From Dichotomocladium elegans (lineage: Eukaryota; Mucoromycota; Mucoromycetes; Mucorales; Lichtheimiaceae), in NCBI GenBank assembly GCA_025716815.1, contig JAIXMN010000009.1:248001-312000 (forward strand): a stretch of 64,000 nucleotides of DNA. Direction: 5' to 3'. Made by a program: the position numbers and the translations under genes. Every line of letters starts with the position of its first letter. The first letter of the stretch is position 1. Under the pieces are notes generated by a model, which searched no databases, had not been told where the DNA came from, and saw only the letters and a list, made by a program, of their open reading frames with translations. Below, in pieces: positions 47,590 to 60,808 of the stretch.

Positions 47590-50500
47590 TCATTGCAGTA
47601 GTTTTGAAATATCTACATATCGATAGCTTGAACGTTCAAGATAGCCGTCAACGGTCTCCTTGAGCATATTTAGCGCAGCGCGATGTCTATTACTAAGACT
47701 TTCCACTACTATCAAATGATTAGAGACCAGAGCCTAGGCCCTATGCGCACGTATATATACAACCCGTGCATTTGTCCTTATTTACCTTGTAAGTCTGTGC
47801 CTTCCTCTGCATTCATCTTGACTTTTACGGGATCCAGGATAGTGCTGAAAAACAGTAGCTGTGTATATAGCTGCTTGTCGGTATACTGTATAATGGGACG
47901 AAACAACGATCAGCTATATTCGGGCGGTTCATCTTCCTCAGGTTACAGATACTGACCTCTCGATTCATCGATCCATGACAGCCTTCTCGCAAACAGCGGC
48001 GGCCAAACACAGACGTCATACGTGTCCTGTTCATGCAGGTGGTATCATCACACACCATCCAGCCCTCATAGTATCTCCTGATATAGGAACGTATGCTTCT
48101 GATCATCGCGTTGCGTATCATCCCCGCATTGAAAACTCCTTGGCAGAATGCGCATTCCATTCCAGATGCAAATTGCTTTTCATCCCCTTCAGCAGACACA
48201 TGCCGGATTATACCTTCGAAATCTTGTTGCGCCTTGCACTGGTTGCATAGAATCACAAGTCGCTCAGATGCTTTGAAACGCTCCTTATCACCAATTTGCG
48301 ATTCCAGCGTCTTGAACTCCTCTTCCGCCTCTTCAGTACCGTAAGATCGAATATTGCAATACTTTGATCCATCAAGTCCTAATGTCATGGAATACATATT
48401 ATGAACTTCCTTCCATGTGCCTGTGCATTGCAAATTAATGGATTCTTACCTAGGCATTCGGCGAGCCGTGCAATATCAGTACCTTCGATGGGCGAGCAGA
48501 GACGTGCAATAGGGGGATGCACCTGCTGGTTAAGATACCAATCAATGTCTAAAGAGGCGGCTCAGTAATGTAGGCAATAACATAACAGAACAGGGTCATC
48601 TCTCTTACCAAGTGACATTTTCCCGCGCGCAACGTCATCGGGATGGAATGCCTTCTCGGCTGCGTTCACCTTGGAACCATTGGGAATATGGTCAACTCGG
48701 CATATCACATAGGGGATGGTGTCGCCTGATCGGACATTTTGGCCTGCCTCCCGCATTCGTAGAGCTACTTGTACATGGGGCTGGCTCTTGGCATCAGCAT
48801 ATTCGTTCGGGTTCTTCGTCAATTGCTAAAAATGATATCAGACACTATGCGCAGCGTAGATACATACATATATATGCGCCCCATACCTTGTTGATAATAA
48901 ACTTTTCCAGCGACACCTTATTCTGCCGGATCTCCTCGCCAACCTCACGGAGGTATTCGTGAATTAGTTCGACCACCTCTTCACGATCCTTGTCGGACAA
49001 TATAAAAGATAATACTCGGCTGAAATACAAACATTACTCTCACTTCCTCCTCTAGATATGGTCCAATGGTACTTACGAAGAAATATCATGAGACAGATCA
49101 CACCAGTCTCTGCGAACAAGATCAAGACCTTTTGTTTCCATCGATTCGACTAGTGTACCATCAGCCTTCTCTTGAACCAATAAAGCTGCATACTTCTTCT
49201 TTTTCAATAAGAGCATATGCTTGAAAAGACCATCGATGTCTATTTCCAATAGATTATATAGCTCATTCACTCGTCGTTTGAGCATATTTCCGATTTCTTT
49301 GACTCTCTGGATATCATTCTCGTTCGTGTAGACCATGATGGAGTCTGTGTCACCGTAAATGACGTTCAGATCCATGTTGCTCGCCAAATCGACGGTATTT
49401 TGAAGAATTTCACGACCCTTGTGGGTAATTAGCATTGCAAGCGGCTTCGCATAGAAACGTGAGTGTGTAAAGCCAAGACAGCCGTACATACTGTTGGCTG
49501 TCAATTTTAGGGCCATTTGCCGGATATCATACTAAGCATAAAGTGAACGAACGAGTGGTGTCAGGTTAAGTAGAATGATCTCTATGATTACTTACCTGCA
49601 TTCGTTCAGCCTCAGAAATCTTCGGGTCCTTCATAAGACTCTTCACTTGCCGCCGCCGATCAACGAGATTCTTTAGCAGGCGAGGAAGAAGCCCGCGAGG
49701 TACTGAGCTATCCGGCACTTCTGGCATACTGTCTTCTTCATTGTCTTCTTTGCGCTGGTTTCCATCTCGCAGGGCCTTATGCCGCTGTACAGTAGTAAAG
49801 CATACATTATACTCTTGAATGATAGATGGGTACAAACTGTTAAAGTCAAGTAAAAGCACATATTTGTCGTAGAATCCTTTCTTTGGCTCCAGAACAAGAC
49901 CACCAGTGTAGGCCGGTTTTCGCCTTGACCCCTTGGATTTGCTGGTTTGTCTTTCCTCATTTGCTAGTAATATTGCGTGAGACTACAGGCTTCAAGATTA
50001 GAGCAAATGCTCACCTTCGTCATGGTCCATATCAGCATCTTCGAGGACTGCTTGAGGAACCTTTGCAAATGTTTTGTCAGGGCAGATGAATTTCTGGCGA
50101 TGGAATTCGTGGAGTAGCAGGAATTCGTTTCTTTCTGCTCTTGCACCTGTCATGGATCTTGCCCTACAATCAGATAATATGATCAATATATTTTCAGCTT
50201 GCCGCGACGCATTTACTTTTGTATTAATGTCATACCACATGTTTCCAGCAAGATTTGTTAGTTGCTTTGTCAAAGGGAGGACCTGAAGCTTAAACATAAG
50301 CGCAGTAGATAAATAGGCATCGAAGGCACAGTGCTTGACAAGGTGAACAAGAGATTTTGCATCATCAAAGTATTGTGACACCTTGTCAAACTCAATATCC
50401 TCACGAGCAATCTTGAGTTGTGACTGTGCTAGATCCGTTAGGCGGTACGACTTGCTTCGGATCAAGTCCTTCGAGGTCAGATAGGTGTCGCACACCAGAC

Positions 50501-53247
50501 GACCGCTCATGATCATGCGCTCTTGGTATGTAGACTCGCCACCGCCGCCTGGGCCTGATTGAAGTTTGGGCCAGCTATGATTGGCTTGTTAAGATATATT
50601 CATCTAAGGTGATGTATAAAAGAGAGCAAAGAATTACGTACTGCGAACGCCGGAACCTTCCCAGTTTGTGCCAATTTTGGGTACCCAGCTTTTTCATTCG
50701 ATGGAGGAGAACATCCAGATCGAACCCAGCAAAGTTGTGGCCAACAATCACATCCGGATCCACCAGTCCAATTTTAGCTACAGGCGTACGCCAGTGAGTT
50801 CAGTACGTTTGACTAAATTCCATCAACAGGGAGCCTACCTATTAAGTAGTTAAGTAGAGCACTCTCAAGGCGCTCTGTATTAATTCGAAGACCATGTCGT
50901 CTTTCGGCCTCAATCGCATCGAGAAATCCGGCAGGAAAGGGTGCTTGTCCTAATTGGCGAACAACCGCAAATCGCTGCTTTTCAAGCTTATCAATAGGTG
51001 TCGGGTCATTGATATTCACTACAGGCAATATTCATATCAGGTCAAAGCTTAATTCTCTTGAACAGTGCATCTTACCATTTGTAAAGACGAGACCACTTGC
51101 TGCAACAATTTCGTTTTCTGTCTTTTTATGGTTCATAATAGTACGGAGACTGATGCTGAGGACCACTAACGGGGGAACATGATCAGGTAGATTGCCATTT
51201 TCGTCTCGCAGAGGATTCACGGCTTTAGGATCATCGACAGCAATCTCAATCTTACACCATGTTCCCTGTAAAAGAATGCATTACTGGATACATTCTCCTG
51301 GAAACCAATGCCATCTCAACGTACCATAGTATTTGCCACTTTTGCATTCTTCACCTTTAGCCAGCAAGGACCCATGATATCACGCTTAACCAAGAAGTGT
51401 TCCAATGGACCCGTATTTGCACCAAACACATGGCTAAATGTCATTCCCTTGAGATCCTCCGGGAGAGCAGGTGCTTGATATTCGTAAATTAGCGAGTTTA
51501 CTCAACTTGGGAGATCGCGTTTGCGTTGGCATACCTTGATAGGAATAGTGCACTTTTAGATATTCGCTCTCTGGAGGTACATCGGGGAGTTCAAAAGCAT
51601 ATTTCCGCATCACTGGTTTTGACTTGAATGTTGAGATCTTCTGCTTGTTGCAAATGGTCTGAAATTCTCTCTGTACATCGACGATTTGGACTTCTTCTTC
51701 AGTTGTATTGCCTTTATCTATCATCATTGGAATCGGTTAAAGCAAAGACGCCAATCCACAAGCTTGCTTAACACTACCATCCAATTTGTACTGGCGAGGT
51801 AATACAAAAAGCGTTCGCTCGACATTTGCAACGACAACGCAACAGCTCATATAGCTGTCTAGCATTCTATTGTATACCTACAAGAAGCATATGTGTGAAA
51901 TAAGATCCCAATATAGCAATCATGTCCTCCTGTTACCTTGCCAAACAAATATATCGTTCCTTTCTCTCGTCGCTCAAAAGCATCGTACCACCAGAAATGT
52001 AGGCTTCCATCCTCTTCCACTATGTTGTCCAGACTTGCGTCCTGTCGTGTGTCTACATACGTATCTTCTCCTCCTAATATCGCTTCTGCCTTTTCCCAAG
52101 CCTGAAGGTCTGGTCTTTCCTCCTTGATTTTCATAGGATACTTCGCCTGTTCTTTCGACGCTGTCTCAGGCTCCATCTCCATTCTTTTCACTTCCGGTAC
52201 TGAAAGTTTCTCGACATCTTCTAAGGTGAAAAGATCGGCATCATCAACGTCGCAAAATAAATTGTCATCATTGCTTTCTGTTTTAACGTCCATGGGAGTA
52301 ATTTCCGGGGACTCCTCCATGTTTATATCAGGTGCGTCGTTGCCAGCGGATGAGGATGTGGGTTTGCTCGCTGTTGGTATCATTGGCTTCTTTGCTCCTA
52401 GAGGAGATGGCGAATACATCGTTCGGCTATCGGCTCGCATATGGTTGTTGTGACGTAAATCCTTATTCCCAGGCTTCAGGATTTGGCTAGGGGTAGACTT
52501 GAGGGAAGAGTATGTGGTAGTGGCACGATCCTTGTTGATGCGTTGAGGGGATTTTGTTGTGGATCTTTCCAAATCAGCAAAGATGCCATCAAGGAAGTCG
52601 GCTTCATCTCCGGGCTTCTGCTCAAAAAAACGAAGAATGGTGTGTGTCATGAGCATCGGTATTTGTAGACAAGCTTGGTTTATCATAATATTCTCTTTTT
52701 GTCTTACTTCTTCCTTCACAGGCCTGCTGGGAGCAACGATCGATTTCCGCATGTTAGATTTCGAAAACATCGTGGCAATATCTTTATTGACTGGCGCTGT
52801 CTGTTTCTTGCTTTTTTCAGCCAGAGCGTCTTTCCGTTTGCGCTTGCCTATAAGTAAGTCATGTACGCAAGTGAGCATGGCGTCGCGCGAAACCAGCTCT
52901 CCTGTTGAAATAGTCAATTACTTGGAGCGACATCAGCCAGTTCATACTCGTCCGAGAAGTGTTCTTGCTCCTCGCCATTGTCAATGTAACCGGCATTATC
53001 GTCATCCTCGACAAAGTCCGCATCGTCATTCAGTGCATGGTAATCGTGTTCGTCTACCTCGACGTAAAAGTCATCGCTCGTATTCTGTATGTCGATCAAC
53101 AATGGAGTTTAGGTCGATTGGAAGGTCATTTGTACACAAGGGAGCCGGACTATCTTATAGTGTATTACATACGCGATTGTTCCGCTGTTTTTTACGTCGA
53201 TTGGCGAGCTCTTGGAGTCTATTATGTTTTTTCTCTCGAGAGCTCAT
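47590..53247 (-). CDS. POL1: DNA polymerase alpha catalytic subunit
   Basis: Catalytic subunit of the primase-polymerase that starts every Okazaki fragment. Twenty exons (53247-53173, 53084-52922, 52847-52708, 52620-51937, 51877-51778, 51717-51535, 51473-51325, 51265-51076, 51018-50839, 50777-50642, 50574-50236, 50163-50015, 49963-49596, 49531-49077, 49019-48887, 48825-48609, 48548-48450, 48378-47957, 47885-47786, 47708-47590) sum to 1466 aa, the usual family size. The basic N terminus, acidic stretch and KRKRK nuclear signal come first. [25 protein letters not shown] (degenerate exonuclease domain) and [19 protein letters not shown] lie mid-protein. Motif A is [10 protein letters not shown] (Asp near 868), motif [10 protein letters not shown] (near 960), motif C YGDTDS (near 1011). 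The C-terminal zinc modules are CNQC...CAFC and CDDTTC...CLREGC. Start at 53247 gives the family's MSSRE N terminus. Confidence 0.97.
52621..52707 (-). other. Stop-free 87-nt intron in POL1
   Basis: Donor GTAAGA, acceptor TTTTTTTGAG. The length is a multiple of three and the frame is open throughout, so retention would add 29 residues to the disordered N-terminal region without truncation. Its composition is unremarkable, and splicing is preferred because of the clear signals. Confidence 0.6.
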
Positions 53248-53424
53248 GTTGGGAAAAATAAAAGTGGAACAGGGACACGAGCGATTTCCAGGCACGCGCT
53301 TTGGGATTTTTTATCGACGCGACGGTAAAATACCAGCCACGCAAAGTACGCGCTTTCAATATCAGAAAAAGGATATTCCAAAAGAGGAAGAGAGCGCGAG
53401 AGCGAGGGAGCTGTTAACGCTGAC
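53248..53424. promoter_or_regulatory. 177-nt bidirectional POL1/ASNSD1 promoter with three ACGCG cores
   Basis: ACGCG occurs at 53294-53298, 53317-53321 and 53348-53352. ACGCG(T) is the core of the MluI cell-cycle box bound by MBF (Mbp1-Swi6), which drives G1/S expression of replication genes, POL1 included, in yeasts. Three copies in 60 bp beside POL1 fit that mode of control. Whether ASNSD1 is also affected is unknown. Confidence 0.6.
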
Positions 53425-55907
53425 ATGTGTGGCATCCTATTTTCATTGACTTCTAAGAACGATCCGCTTCCTACTGAACAATGGAAACGGCTTACCGAGA
53501 TCAACTCAAAAAGAGGTTGAGCAACAATTTTCATTTTGTCTTTACTTGATCACTGTAAAAAGGCTCATTTCAACGAACGTAATCATATTAGGCCCAGATT
53601 CGCAGGCCACTCTGCATCGCACACTTGAACGCAGTAACGAAGATCTACGTTTCTTTTCCTCAGTGCTCCATTTACGTGGCCAGTATAATGTTCCTCAACC
53701 CATTCATTCGGAAGCAACGGGGAATATTTTATGTTGGAATGGCGAGGTGTTTCATGGCTTGCAGGTGGGTATAAAAATTCGTAGACAGATCAGAAGTATC
53801 GATTAACTCAAATATGCACTGGTAGATAACAACTGGCGAAAATGACACGCAGGTTCTTTTCGACCGCTTAAACAAGGCGACAGATACCGATGTTCCGGAA
53901 GTGGTGTCTTCTATTGAAGGCCCATTTGCATTTGTTTTCTATCAGGCAAGTAGACATCTACGTCATGTTTTTTTTATTAGGATATGTATCTTATCTGCGC
54001 ATCCAGAAATCTGAAAACCGAATTTGGTTCGGCCGAGACTGCCTTGGTCGTCGATCCTTGCTTTGGCGGCGTACAGAATCCTCTATTGTTCTTTGTTCGG
54101 CTGCGGAACAATGGGAGGCGAATGATGAACGGGCACTCTGGGAAGAACTACCTGCCGAAGGAATCTACTGTATTGATCTTTTCGGTGACGAAAACGCCCC
54201 GGCAGTCTATAGGGTGCATAACCACCCCGTCCGACTGCACCCGTGGACATACACTGCCAACGATGGAAAAACTAACTCTTTAGTAAGTGTTTGGCATGTG
54301 ATGTTTACAACAAGAAAAAAAGTTGCTCAGCCATTTCCAGATTCTCCCGTTCCCTAAATTGGATAGGACGCTCCCAGAGCATAAACAACAACATCGGCAA
54401 CCACAAGAGATCGAGCCTGTTCTGGATAACGTTCGTAAACATGCCAAAGAGTTCTGTCAAGTCCTCGACCGTGCTGTGAAATTCCGTGTGGCAGACATCC
54501 CGCATCACCAACATCACCTCACGAGGTAAAAGTAAAGGAAGCAAGAACACATATAGTTTTCTGATTCACACATTCACGCACAGTGTGGACATCACTCAAA
54601 ATATTGACAGCGCAGCAACCGCTCCTCGTGTAGCTATTTTGTTCTCTGGAGGTCTCGACTGCATTAGTCTCGCTGCTTTAGTCCACAGGCATTTGGACCC
54701 CGCGGAACCAATTGACTTGCTCAATGTTGCATTTGAGAACCCTCGATCTGAGAATGCCAAAAAGAAAGAAAAACACCATGTGATCTCCATGTATGATACA
54801 CCCGACCGAATTACTGGCAGAGCTGGTGTGACTGAATTAAGGTAAGCTAGATTATTTGTTTCGTGATGGGTGTTATTACTGACGTTGCTATCTCGGCCCC
54901 ATTCCCACAAGACACATTGCCCCAGAAAGGAATTGGCGCTTTGTTGAAATCAACGTACCATATGCTGAAGCAATGGCGCACCGACAGGAAATCGTTGATC
55001 GTATGTTTCCGCTGGATACCGTCATGGATCTTGTACGTGTGCACGGGCCAAGTAAGAGTTCCATTGCTGTGATTGATGGACTCAAATTATTTTTAGAGTA
55101 TTGCAATGGCGTTGTGGTTTGCGTCCCGAGGAAAAGGTAAGAAAACTTGGAGCTGCTATATTATTGCTTCTTCCTTTTTTCCATGATTTAAAAGGTCCCC
55201 TCTAATAAAACACGGGTGTATCGTATATATAAACTAAGGCGAGATTGCTGTTGGAGACACCATGAAGGTATGTGTGGCGGCTATCGATAAGACCAAGCGA
55301 AGCGAATCAACCCTGTATGTTACTGTTTATAACCGTATATATAGCCTTACCAAAGCTATGCCCGAGTGTTGATATCGGGTTTAGGAGCGGACGAACAACT
55401 CGGTGGCTACTCACGTCATCGAGAAGCATTTCGTTGCGGTGGATGGTCGAAGCTAATCGACGAAGTCAGTCTTTTCCTCCATGACAACTTGCGCATGAGC
55501 TTGACAGAAGAAAGCTATTTTCCATAGACACAACTTGACATTGATCGCATATCAACCAGGAACCTCGGTAAGATCTTTCTGTGCTTGTCCTGCTGGCCAC
55601 CTTATTAATAACCTATGAAGGGCGCGATGACCGCATTATATCCGACCATGGAAAGGAAGTACGGTTTCCTTATCTGAGTACTGACGTTGTTGATTATCTC
55701 TGCCGCCTCCCCATCGATATAAAGATGGACATGCGGTTTGACCGAGGCGTGGGCGAGAAGCTTTTACTGCGACAGGTTGCCAGTGAAGAACTTGGATTAA
55801 TCAACGCCAGCAAGAATTGGAAGCGAGCCATCCAGTTTGGTGCGAAGACAGCAAAAATGACGGGTGACACTCGATCTGAGAAGGGACACAACAAATTAGA
55901 CAAGTGA
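53425..55907 (+). CDS. ASNSD1: Asparagine synthetase domain-containing protein, ASNSD1-like
   Basis: Homologue of animal ASNSD1 and yeast YML096W; the true substrate is not settled in the family. Twelve exons (53425-53515, 53592-53764, 53826-53945, 54007-54282, 54341-54525, 54584-54841, 54912-55032, 55097-55136, 55239-55267, 55345-55464, 55528-55567, 55621-55907) give 579 aa. The N-terminal glutaminase half starts MCGI with nucleophile Cys2, has KRGPDSQ and [10 protein letters not shown], and ends [24 protein letters not shown]. The synthetase half shows the PP-loop SGGLD (about residues 303-307), [16 protein letters not shown] and [21 protein letters not shown]. The intron at 53946-54006 has a GCAAGT donor; that choice reproduces the human spacing between FVFY and WFGRD. 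The first intron has an unusual GTTGAG donor. Confidence 0.93.
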
Positions 55908-56473
55908 ACCGAGCTAATAAAGACAAAACTGCTGCAAGGCGGCGGGCGCCTGAATAGCTTTGTATTCCCTCCCCCATCTGTGCATTCAAAGATACACCAA
56001 CAGAGAAGCAGGACCACAGACTATCATGAAGTCATCAACTGTTCTATCGCTTGAGCCAGCGCCTTACTTTAAAACCGATGGCCTTTGAGACATGCGTTGT
56101 TCACAGTTAGCTAGCGTTTTGAGAATCAATTCAGCTCTTTCTTCCGTTTTCGATGGTCCATATTGCCACATTTTACCGACTTTGAAAGGATAAGAAACCC
56201 TTCTTCCACCGGCCTGGGTGATTCTGTATAAAAGCAAAACAATAAGGAAAATGAAAAAATGACATGAGCTTGCAAATATGGGGGGAGGATAAAAAGCGTA
56301 AATAGAATTTTCCCGCCGCTAACATTTTTTTCCCTCCATCTTTCCTTTTATTTTTTCTTTCCTTCAACCGCCAAATATCACTCTTTTCTTACACTCTTTC
56401 CCCATCCACAACTCATACACGATCCGCGCGCATCGCTGCGAAGCTGACTAGTCCTGCGAAGCGTACAGACAAA
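55908..56473. other. Intergenic region before the RRM gene
   Basis: 566 nt, increasingly pyrimidine-rich towards the RRM gene start (56335-56410), typical of fungal promoters. No gene seen. Confidence 0.5.
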
Positions 56474-58713
56474 ATGGAACCATTTTCAGTGCTTGGAACA
56501 TCGCGGTTCCCTGGTACGTAAGAAGAGAATGAACAGATCTGCATTTTGTCCAGTACAGGAAGCCCTTCCTTACCTCTCACCTATGTCGACGCAGAGAATC
56601 ATAAAGGCCGTCGAGTACCGTCTCGATTGGAGCAGTTTAGCAGTGGTATGGAGTTGCAGGAAGAGTATGTAGAGCCCACCTTTGAAAGCGTCCCGGTGCA
56701 ACACAATCGTAAGTGATTTCCCTTCAGTTCTTATTTTGTGAACGATCCCCTCACTTTCCTTCCTCCATCCCAAGTCACTTCGGCATCTCTACGATCGCCT
56801 CATCGCATCCCTACCACTTTTAGCTCTGGCACAATGAGCATGACAGCACAGACGCCACACGCAGCATCATATCGAGATCGTCTGGGTGATGCACCACACC
56901 CTCTCTCGCCAACAAAATATGCGCAAAGGCCGCTTCCTGCGGTTTGGCAACAACAAGAGCAACCGGTACTCTTGGATGCGCTCGGACGAGTTACCTCCAT
57001 CTCATGCAACTGGGATCAGACTGCTCACCGCTGCGATGCGGCGGAAGTATCGCGACTCGTTGACAGTAGCAGCGGGCATATTGAACCGATTGGCTACAGC
57101 AGACAAACGTTGGCGATCGATCATCGTGGTGCTCTCCCTCATCGCCGGTTGGCATCCATGCCGATACTGTCCCATCCACCGGCTTCAAGTGGTCAGCAAT
57201 CATTAATGTTCACGCCCACGATATGCCCTGCCTCTTGCTACAGCGGCTATACACACAATCATCAGATGCTGCCGGCTTCTGTCAGAAAACGCGATATGCG
57301 CGTTCCTCCGCCAACATGGTCTCAGGTTACTCGCTTAGGTAACAGGCCTGCTGACGGAAGCGTTGGCAAGAGATCGGGCTCCTTGCAACAAGCAAGCACT
57401 GGAAGTAGCGAGGATAGCGAATCTTCTCCATCTCCAAGTGTGGGAAGCGGAGCCCAGGCCGTCCGCCCAAAGTCAAGCAATGCTGTGAAGCTCTTAGCCG
57501 AGTCGCTTTCCTTTATAACGATAGGCGCGCCTTGCCTACAATCAAAGCCTGCACAATATCCTGTTGTCAAGCTTTCAAACGTAAGTGAACGAAGAACTAC
57601 GGTTTTTTTTTCCTTTTCGGCTTGCGGTTCACCGAGACTCTTCTATGCACGCGTAGATACCATGGAGTATTTCTCTAGCAGACATCCGTCAGATGCTTTT
57701 TTATGTTCGCATGCCAGATCCTAACGACATTGCCCAGAATGTTCATGTAAATATTGTTCTGAACTAAAAATGAGGCGATATTAGATGTGCTAAAACTTGC
57801 ATTTCACACATAGATTGTTATCAACAAATTGACAGGGAAGACCCTTGCTGACGCATTCGTCGAAGTAGCATCCGAAGGAGATGCTGTCAAAGCAGTAAAA
57901 AATTATCATCATCCACCAGTCAAGGGCCGTAAGATCTATATAGCAGTATCCTCACAAGACAGGCTCCTGAAGGAGCTTTTTCCAGAGTGGCCGGGCAAGT
58001 TTGTGAATGGCAAAGCCATTCTTACGGAAAACAAAGACCCCGACGCACCCCCTCCTCCGCTCATCCAGCGAAAGGAGTTTGAGTCATTGCTGGCAATATG
58101 TAGGAACTTCAAGGTGGGGCATACATAGTAATATGGGGAGCCAGTTGGAAACGTGCAAGAAAAACTAATTGTTTTTGACGTTTGACGTCCTTGTAGCTCC
58201 ACTTTTCGCGCAAGTGCGGCGAACGACCGTTCGAGAACTTCATTTCACTGCTTGTCAAGTTCCCCTGGGATCAACCTGATATCATAACAACGATGCAACG
58301 TGATCATCTTTATGAATATTACAAACTAGCAACAAGTAAGTAGGATTGAAAAGCAACGGAACTCTGTTGTTTCTAAGATAAGTTATAGGCGTGCTTAAGA
58401 ACCATTTGGCAAAGCCCTATGTTAATTTGGACCCCCAGCTTATGACCAGAATGATCCGGGCAGCACTGCAATGCCCTGGACTTACCGTTCCACAGAAGCG
58501 TGGGATCCTCGTTGCTGGGTACGGTAGAGAGTATTTAAAGCAGCTGAAACCGGAAGCAAATTGCTAACCTCGGCTTTATCCAGAAACGTTGAATGCCCGC
58601 CTGATCTTACTGAATTTATCGAACCTCCACCAGAAGCAGTGATTGAGACAGAGCCAACTATCCTCGATAGGCTTATTCCAATGGAACCACTCGACGCTGC
58701 CAGCACACTATAG
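56474..58713 (+). CDS. RRM-type RNA-binding protein
   Basis: Exons 56474-56519, 56559-56708, 56775-57580, 57657-57746, 57814-58113, 58197-58335, 58389-58518 and 58584-58713 give 596 aa. The first ~320 residues are disordered (Ser/Pro/Gln-rich, TGSSEDSESSPSPSVGSG). An RNA-recognition motif follows (about 328-415): RNP2-like VVKLSNIPWSI, then LTGKTLADAFVEVAS and KGRKIYIAVSSQ. Beyond it is a helical module, CGERPFENFISLLVKFPWDQ, HLYEYYKLATSVLKNHLAKP and MTRMIRAALQCPGLTVPQK, which I recall as a recurring C-terminal partner of this RRM in fungal proteins of unknown role. RNP1 is degenerate (LADAFVEV). Function is probably in mRNA handling; targets are unknown. Confidence 0.85.
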
Positions 58714-59117
58714 TCAAATCAATTTCTATGCTGAACTATTCCTGATCAATACAAATGACCTCGTCATCATTTACCCATGTGTTCCAGCGCAAGCTTTTGA
58801 AAATTCTTGTAGCGCGCATGAGGCGGGAGGGGGTAGGAGGGCAATAGATGGATCGCTTGCCGTACACATTCACAAGGTGTACTGCGACGTGCTGAGCAAG
58901 TGAGATGGAGTATGTTTCTTCCTTGTCATAGATCGAACTACACATGTTGTGGCATAGAAAATACTCGAGCTCCCCCATTGGCCGACCGCTATGATATGCG
59001 TCATGATTCGATTTGTATATCCGGTTATTACGCAGTAATTTCTATATACATATTCGCGTTATCACTGTGTGCGGATATCACAGTTTAATTTATTTATCGG
59101 ATTCAACCAAAAGGAAC
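58714..59117. other. Convergent intergenic region
   Basis: 404 nt between two stops facing each other (RRM gene and methyltransferase gene). No gene seen. Confidence 0.5.
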
Positions 59118-60808
59118 TCATGTGACCAGAAACTTCATGTTTTCGTAGTACATCAGCATGGGATTCTCGCCGCTTCGCGTGGTGGTGCGCTCGATATCGC
59201 CATAGCGTTCGCAGAATTCGCGGTGGGTCAGGACCTTGACCGTCTTGTCATTCCCAGCCCTTGCGCCACGGCAGACAAGGAGGTACATATCACGTAGGAG
59301 CTCAAAGTTGGTAGGGAAGAAGATGTCGAACCAGCCTGGTTGGACCATATAAGTTGAGCAGGGGACCATTGTCCCCTTATACCGTGTCTGCACCACTGGA
59401 CCGTCGACTCCCTCGACCGCATCGGGTAGCTGTGAAAAATCGGAGAGGATGAGCCGGTGTTGAGGGAAATGGCGTTTGAGGGTCTCGAGGAACATAAAGA
59501 GCTTCGTGGGGATAAACTCTGGCGAGGTCAGATTCGGTGCTACCGGAAGGAGCTTGAGGACCTTGTGCAACAATTGCCGCGACAGGATCGGACTTCGATA
59601 ACGGGTCATTTTCCGAGTCGCCAGGTACCGACTGATCAAGGCGTCGCTGCCAACGGGCTCATAAAGTTCAGTGTAATCGCCCTTGTCGTCGATGCTCACC
59701 AGGCCTTGATAGGGTTGAAGCGTCTCGAGATCGTACCGGATCACATCATGTGCAAAATTGTCCTAGGCAACCGAGTCCGCCGTAAAAGATGTGTATGAGA
59801 AAGAAGAAATAGAGAGAGCGTGTGTGTGTCCGATGATGGGTGTTTGGTATCTTCACTTACAATGACCTCCATTCCCAAAAAGAAGCATTCCTCAGGAACA
59901 TGAATATCCCAGTCGAATATGCTCTTGTTAATGATCTTGACACATGTATGCTGCTCAGTCACGTCGCGCACTTCCTGCCGCTCGGACTGCCGCTCAGCCA
60001 GCTTGCCCGAGATTTCAATGATATTATATTGTGTCCGTTTGTAAACCGAGGGCTCGTATTTTTGTATATAATCGAGGATGTTTAGCATCAGCGTACCGTT
60101 ACCTGCGCCCATCTCGTAGATGATCAAGTCTTTGTGTGGGTACAGATTCAACTTGTACTCGGACACCATGTATTTTGCAATGGCGTAGCCATACCAGGGC
60201 TAGATTTGCAACATGTGTCAAAAAACAAGGACCAAAATCTACCACTGTTTTTTTTTAAGGAGGAGGAGGAGGAGGAGTACCTTGAACAATTCAGTAGGCG
60301 TGTGCCAGACCTGCCGTGCTACTTCGTCCACCTCGTCTGCCTCGCCTTCGATTTCCTTGTACATATTGGCCAGCATATTCATAAACTCAAGGTGGTCGCG
60401 CAGCTCTGTGAAATCAAAGTCCATTTCCGGCGAAAAGATGACCGCTTGTTTTGAAAAGTAGCCATAGTTGGGATTGTACAAGGAATCGTCGATGAAATCG
60501 CGCGTCAGCATGCGCGTGCAGGTCGGTGGCGTTTTGCACGACGCAACGTCCGATGCTGTTTTAAGTGGATAGGTCGCATGCTTGCCGAAATCGGTATTCT
60601 GATCATTATTGAGAAATGGAGCAAATAGGTCTGTGGGGGAGATCATGCCGGGTTGTTGTTGTTGCTGCTGCTGCTGTTGGCGATGGTTTTGCTGTTGCTG
60701 CTGGCATTGGACACTCCATGTGGACAAAAAGGCATTACGACGCGGAGAAAACAATCCGCGCCGGATTAATGGATGCCTATAGGCCATCCACCGTGGAGCA
60801 CTTTGCAT
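59118..60808 (-). CDS. DUF185/NDUFAF7-type SAM-dependent methyltransferase, probably mitochondrial
   Basis: Relative of NDUFAF7/MidA, which methylates an arginine of a complex I subunit in animals. Exons 60808-60281, 60199-59861 and 59762-59118 give 503 aa. The N terminus is Arg-rich and lacks acids (PRWMAYRHPLIRRGLFSPRR), as in a mitochondrial presequence, followed by two Q runs. Core motifs: RDFIDDSLYNPNYGYFSKQA, the SAM-binding loop EMGAGNGTL (near residue 206), NIIEISGKLAERQ, and GMEVI|DNFAHDVIRYD, the family's post-II motif. The C-terminal half carries PEFIPTKLFMFLETLKRHFP and LSDFSQLPD. This is the fungal/plant-type long version, so the substrate may differ from NDUFAF7's. Confidence 0.85.
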
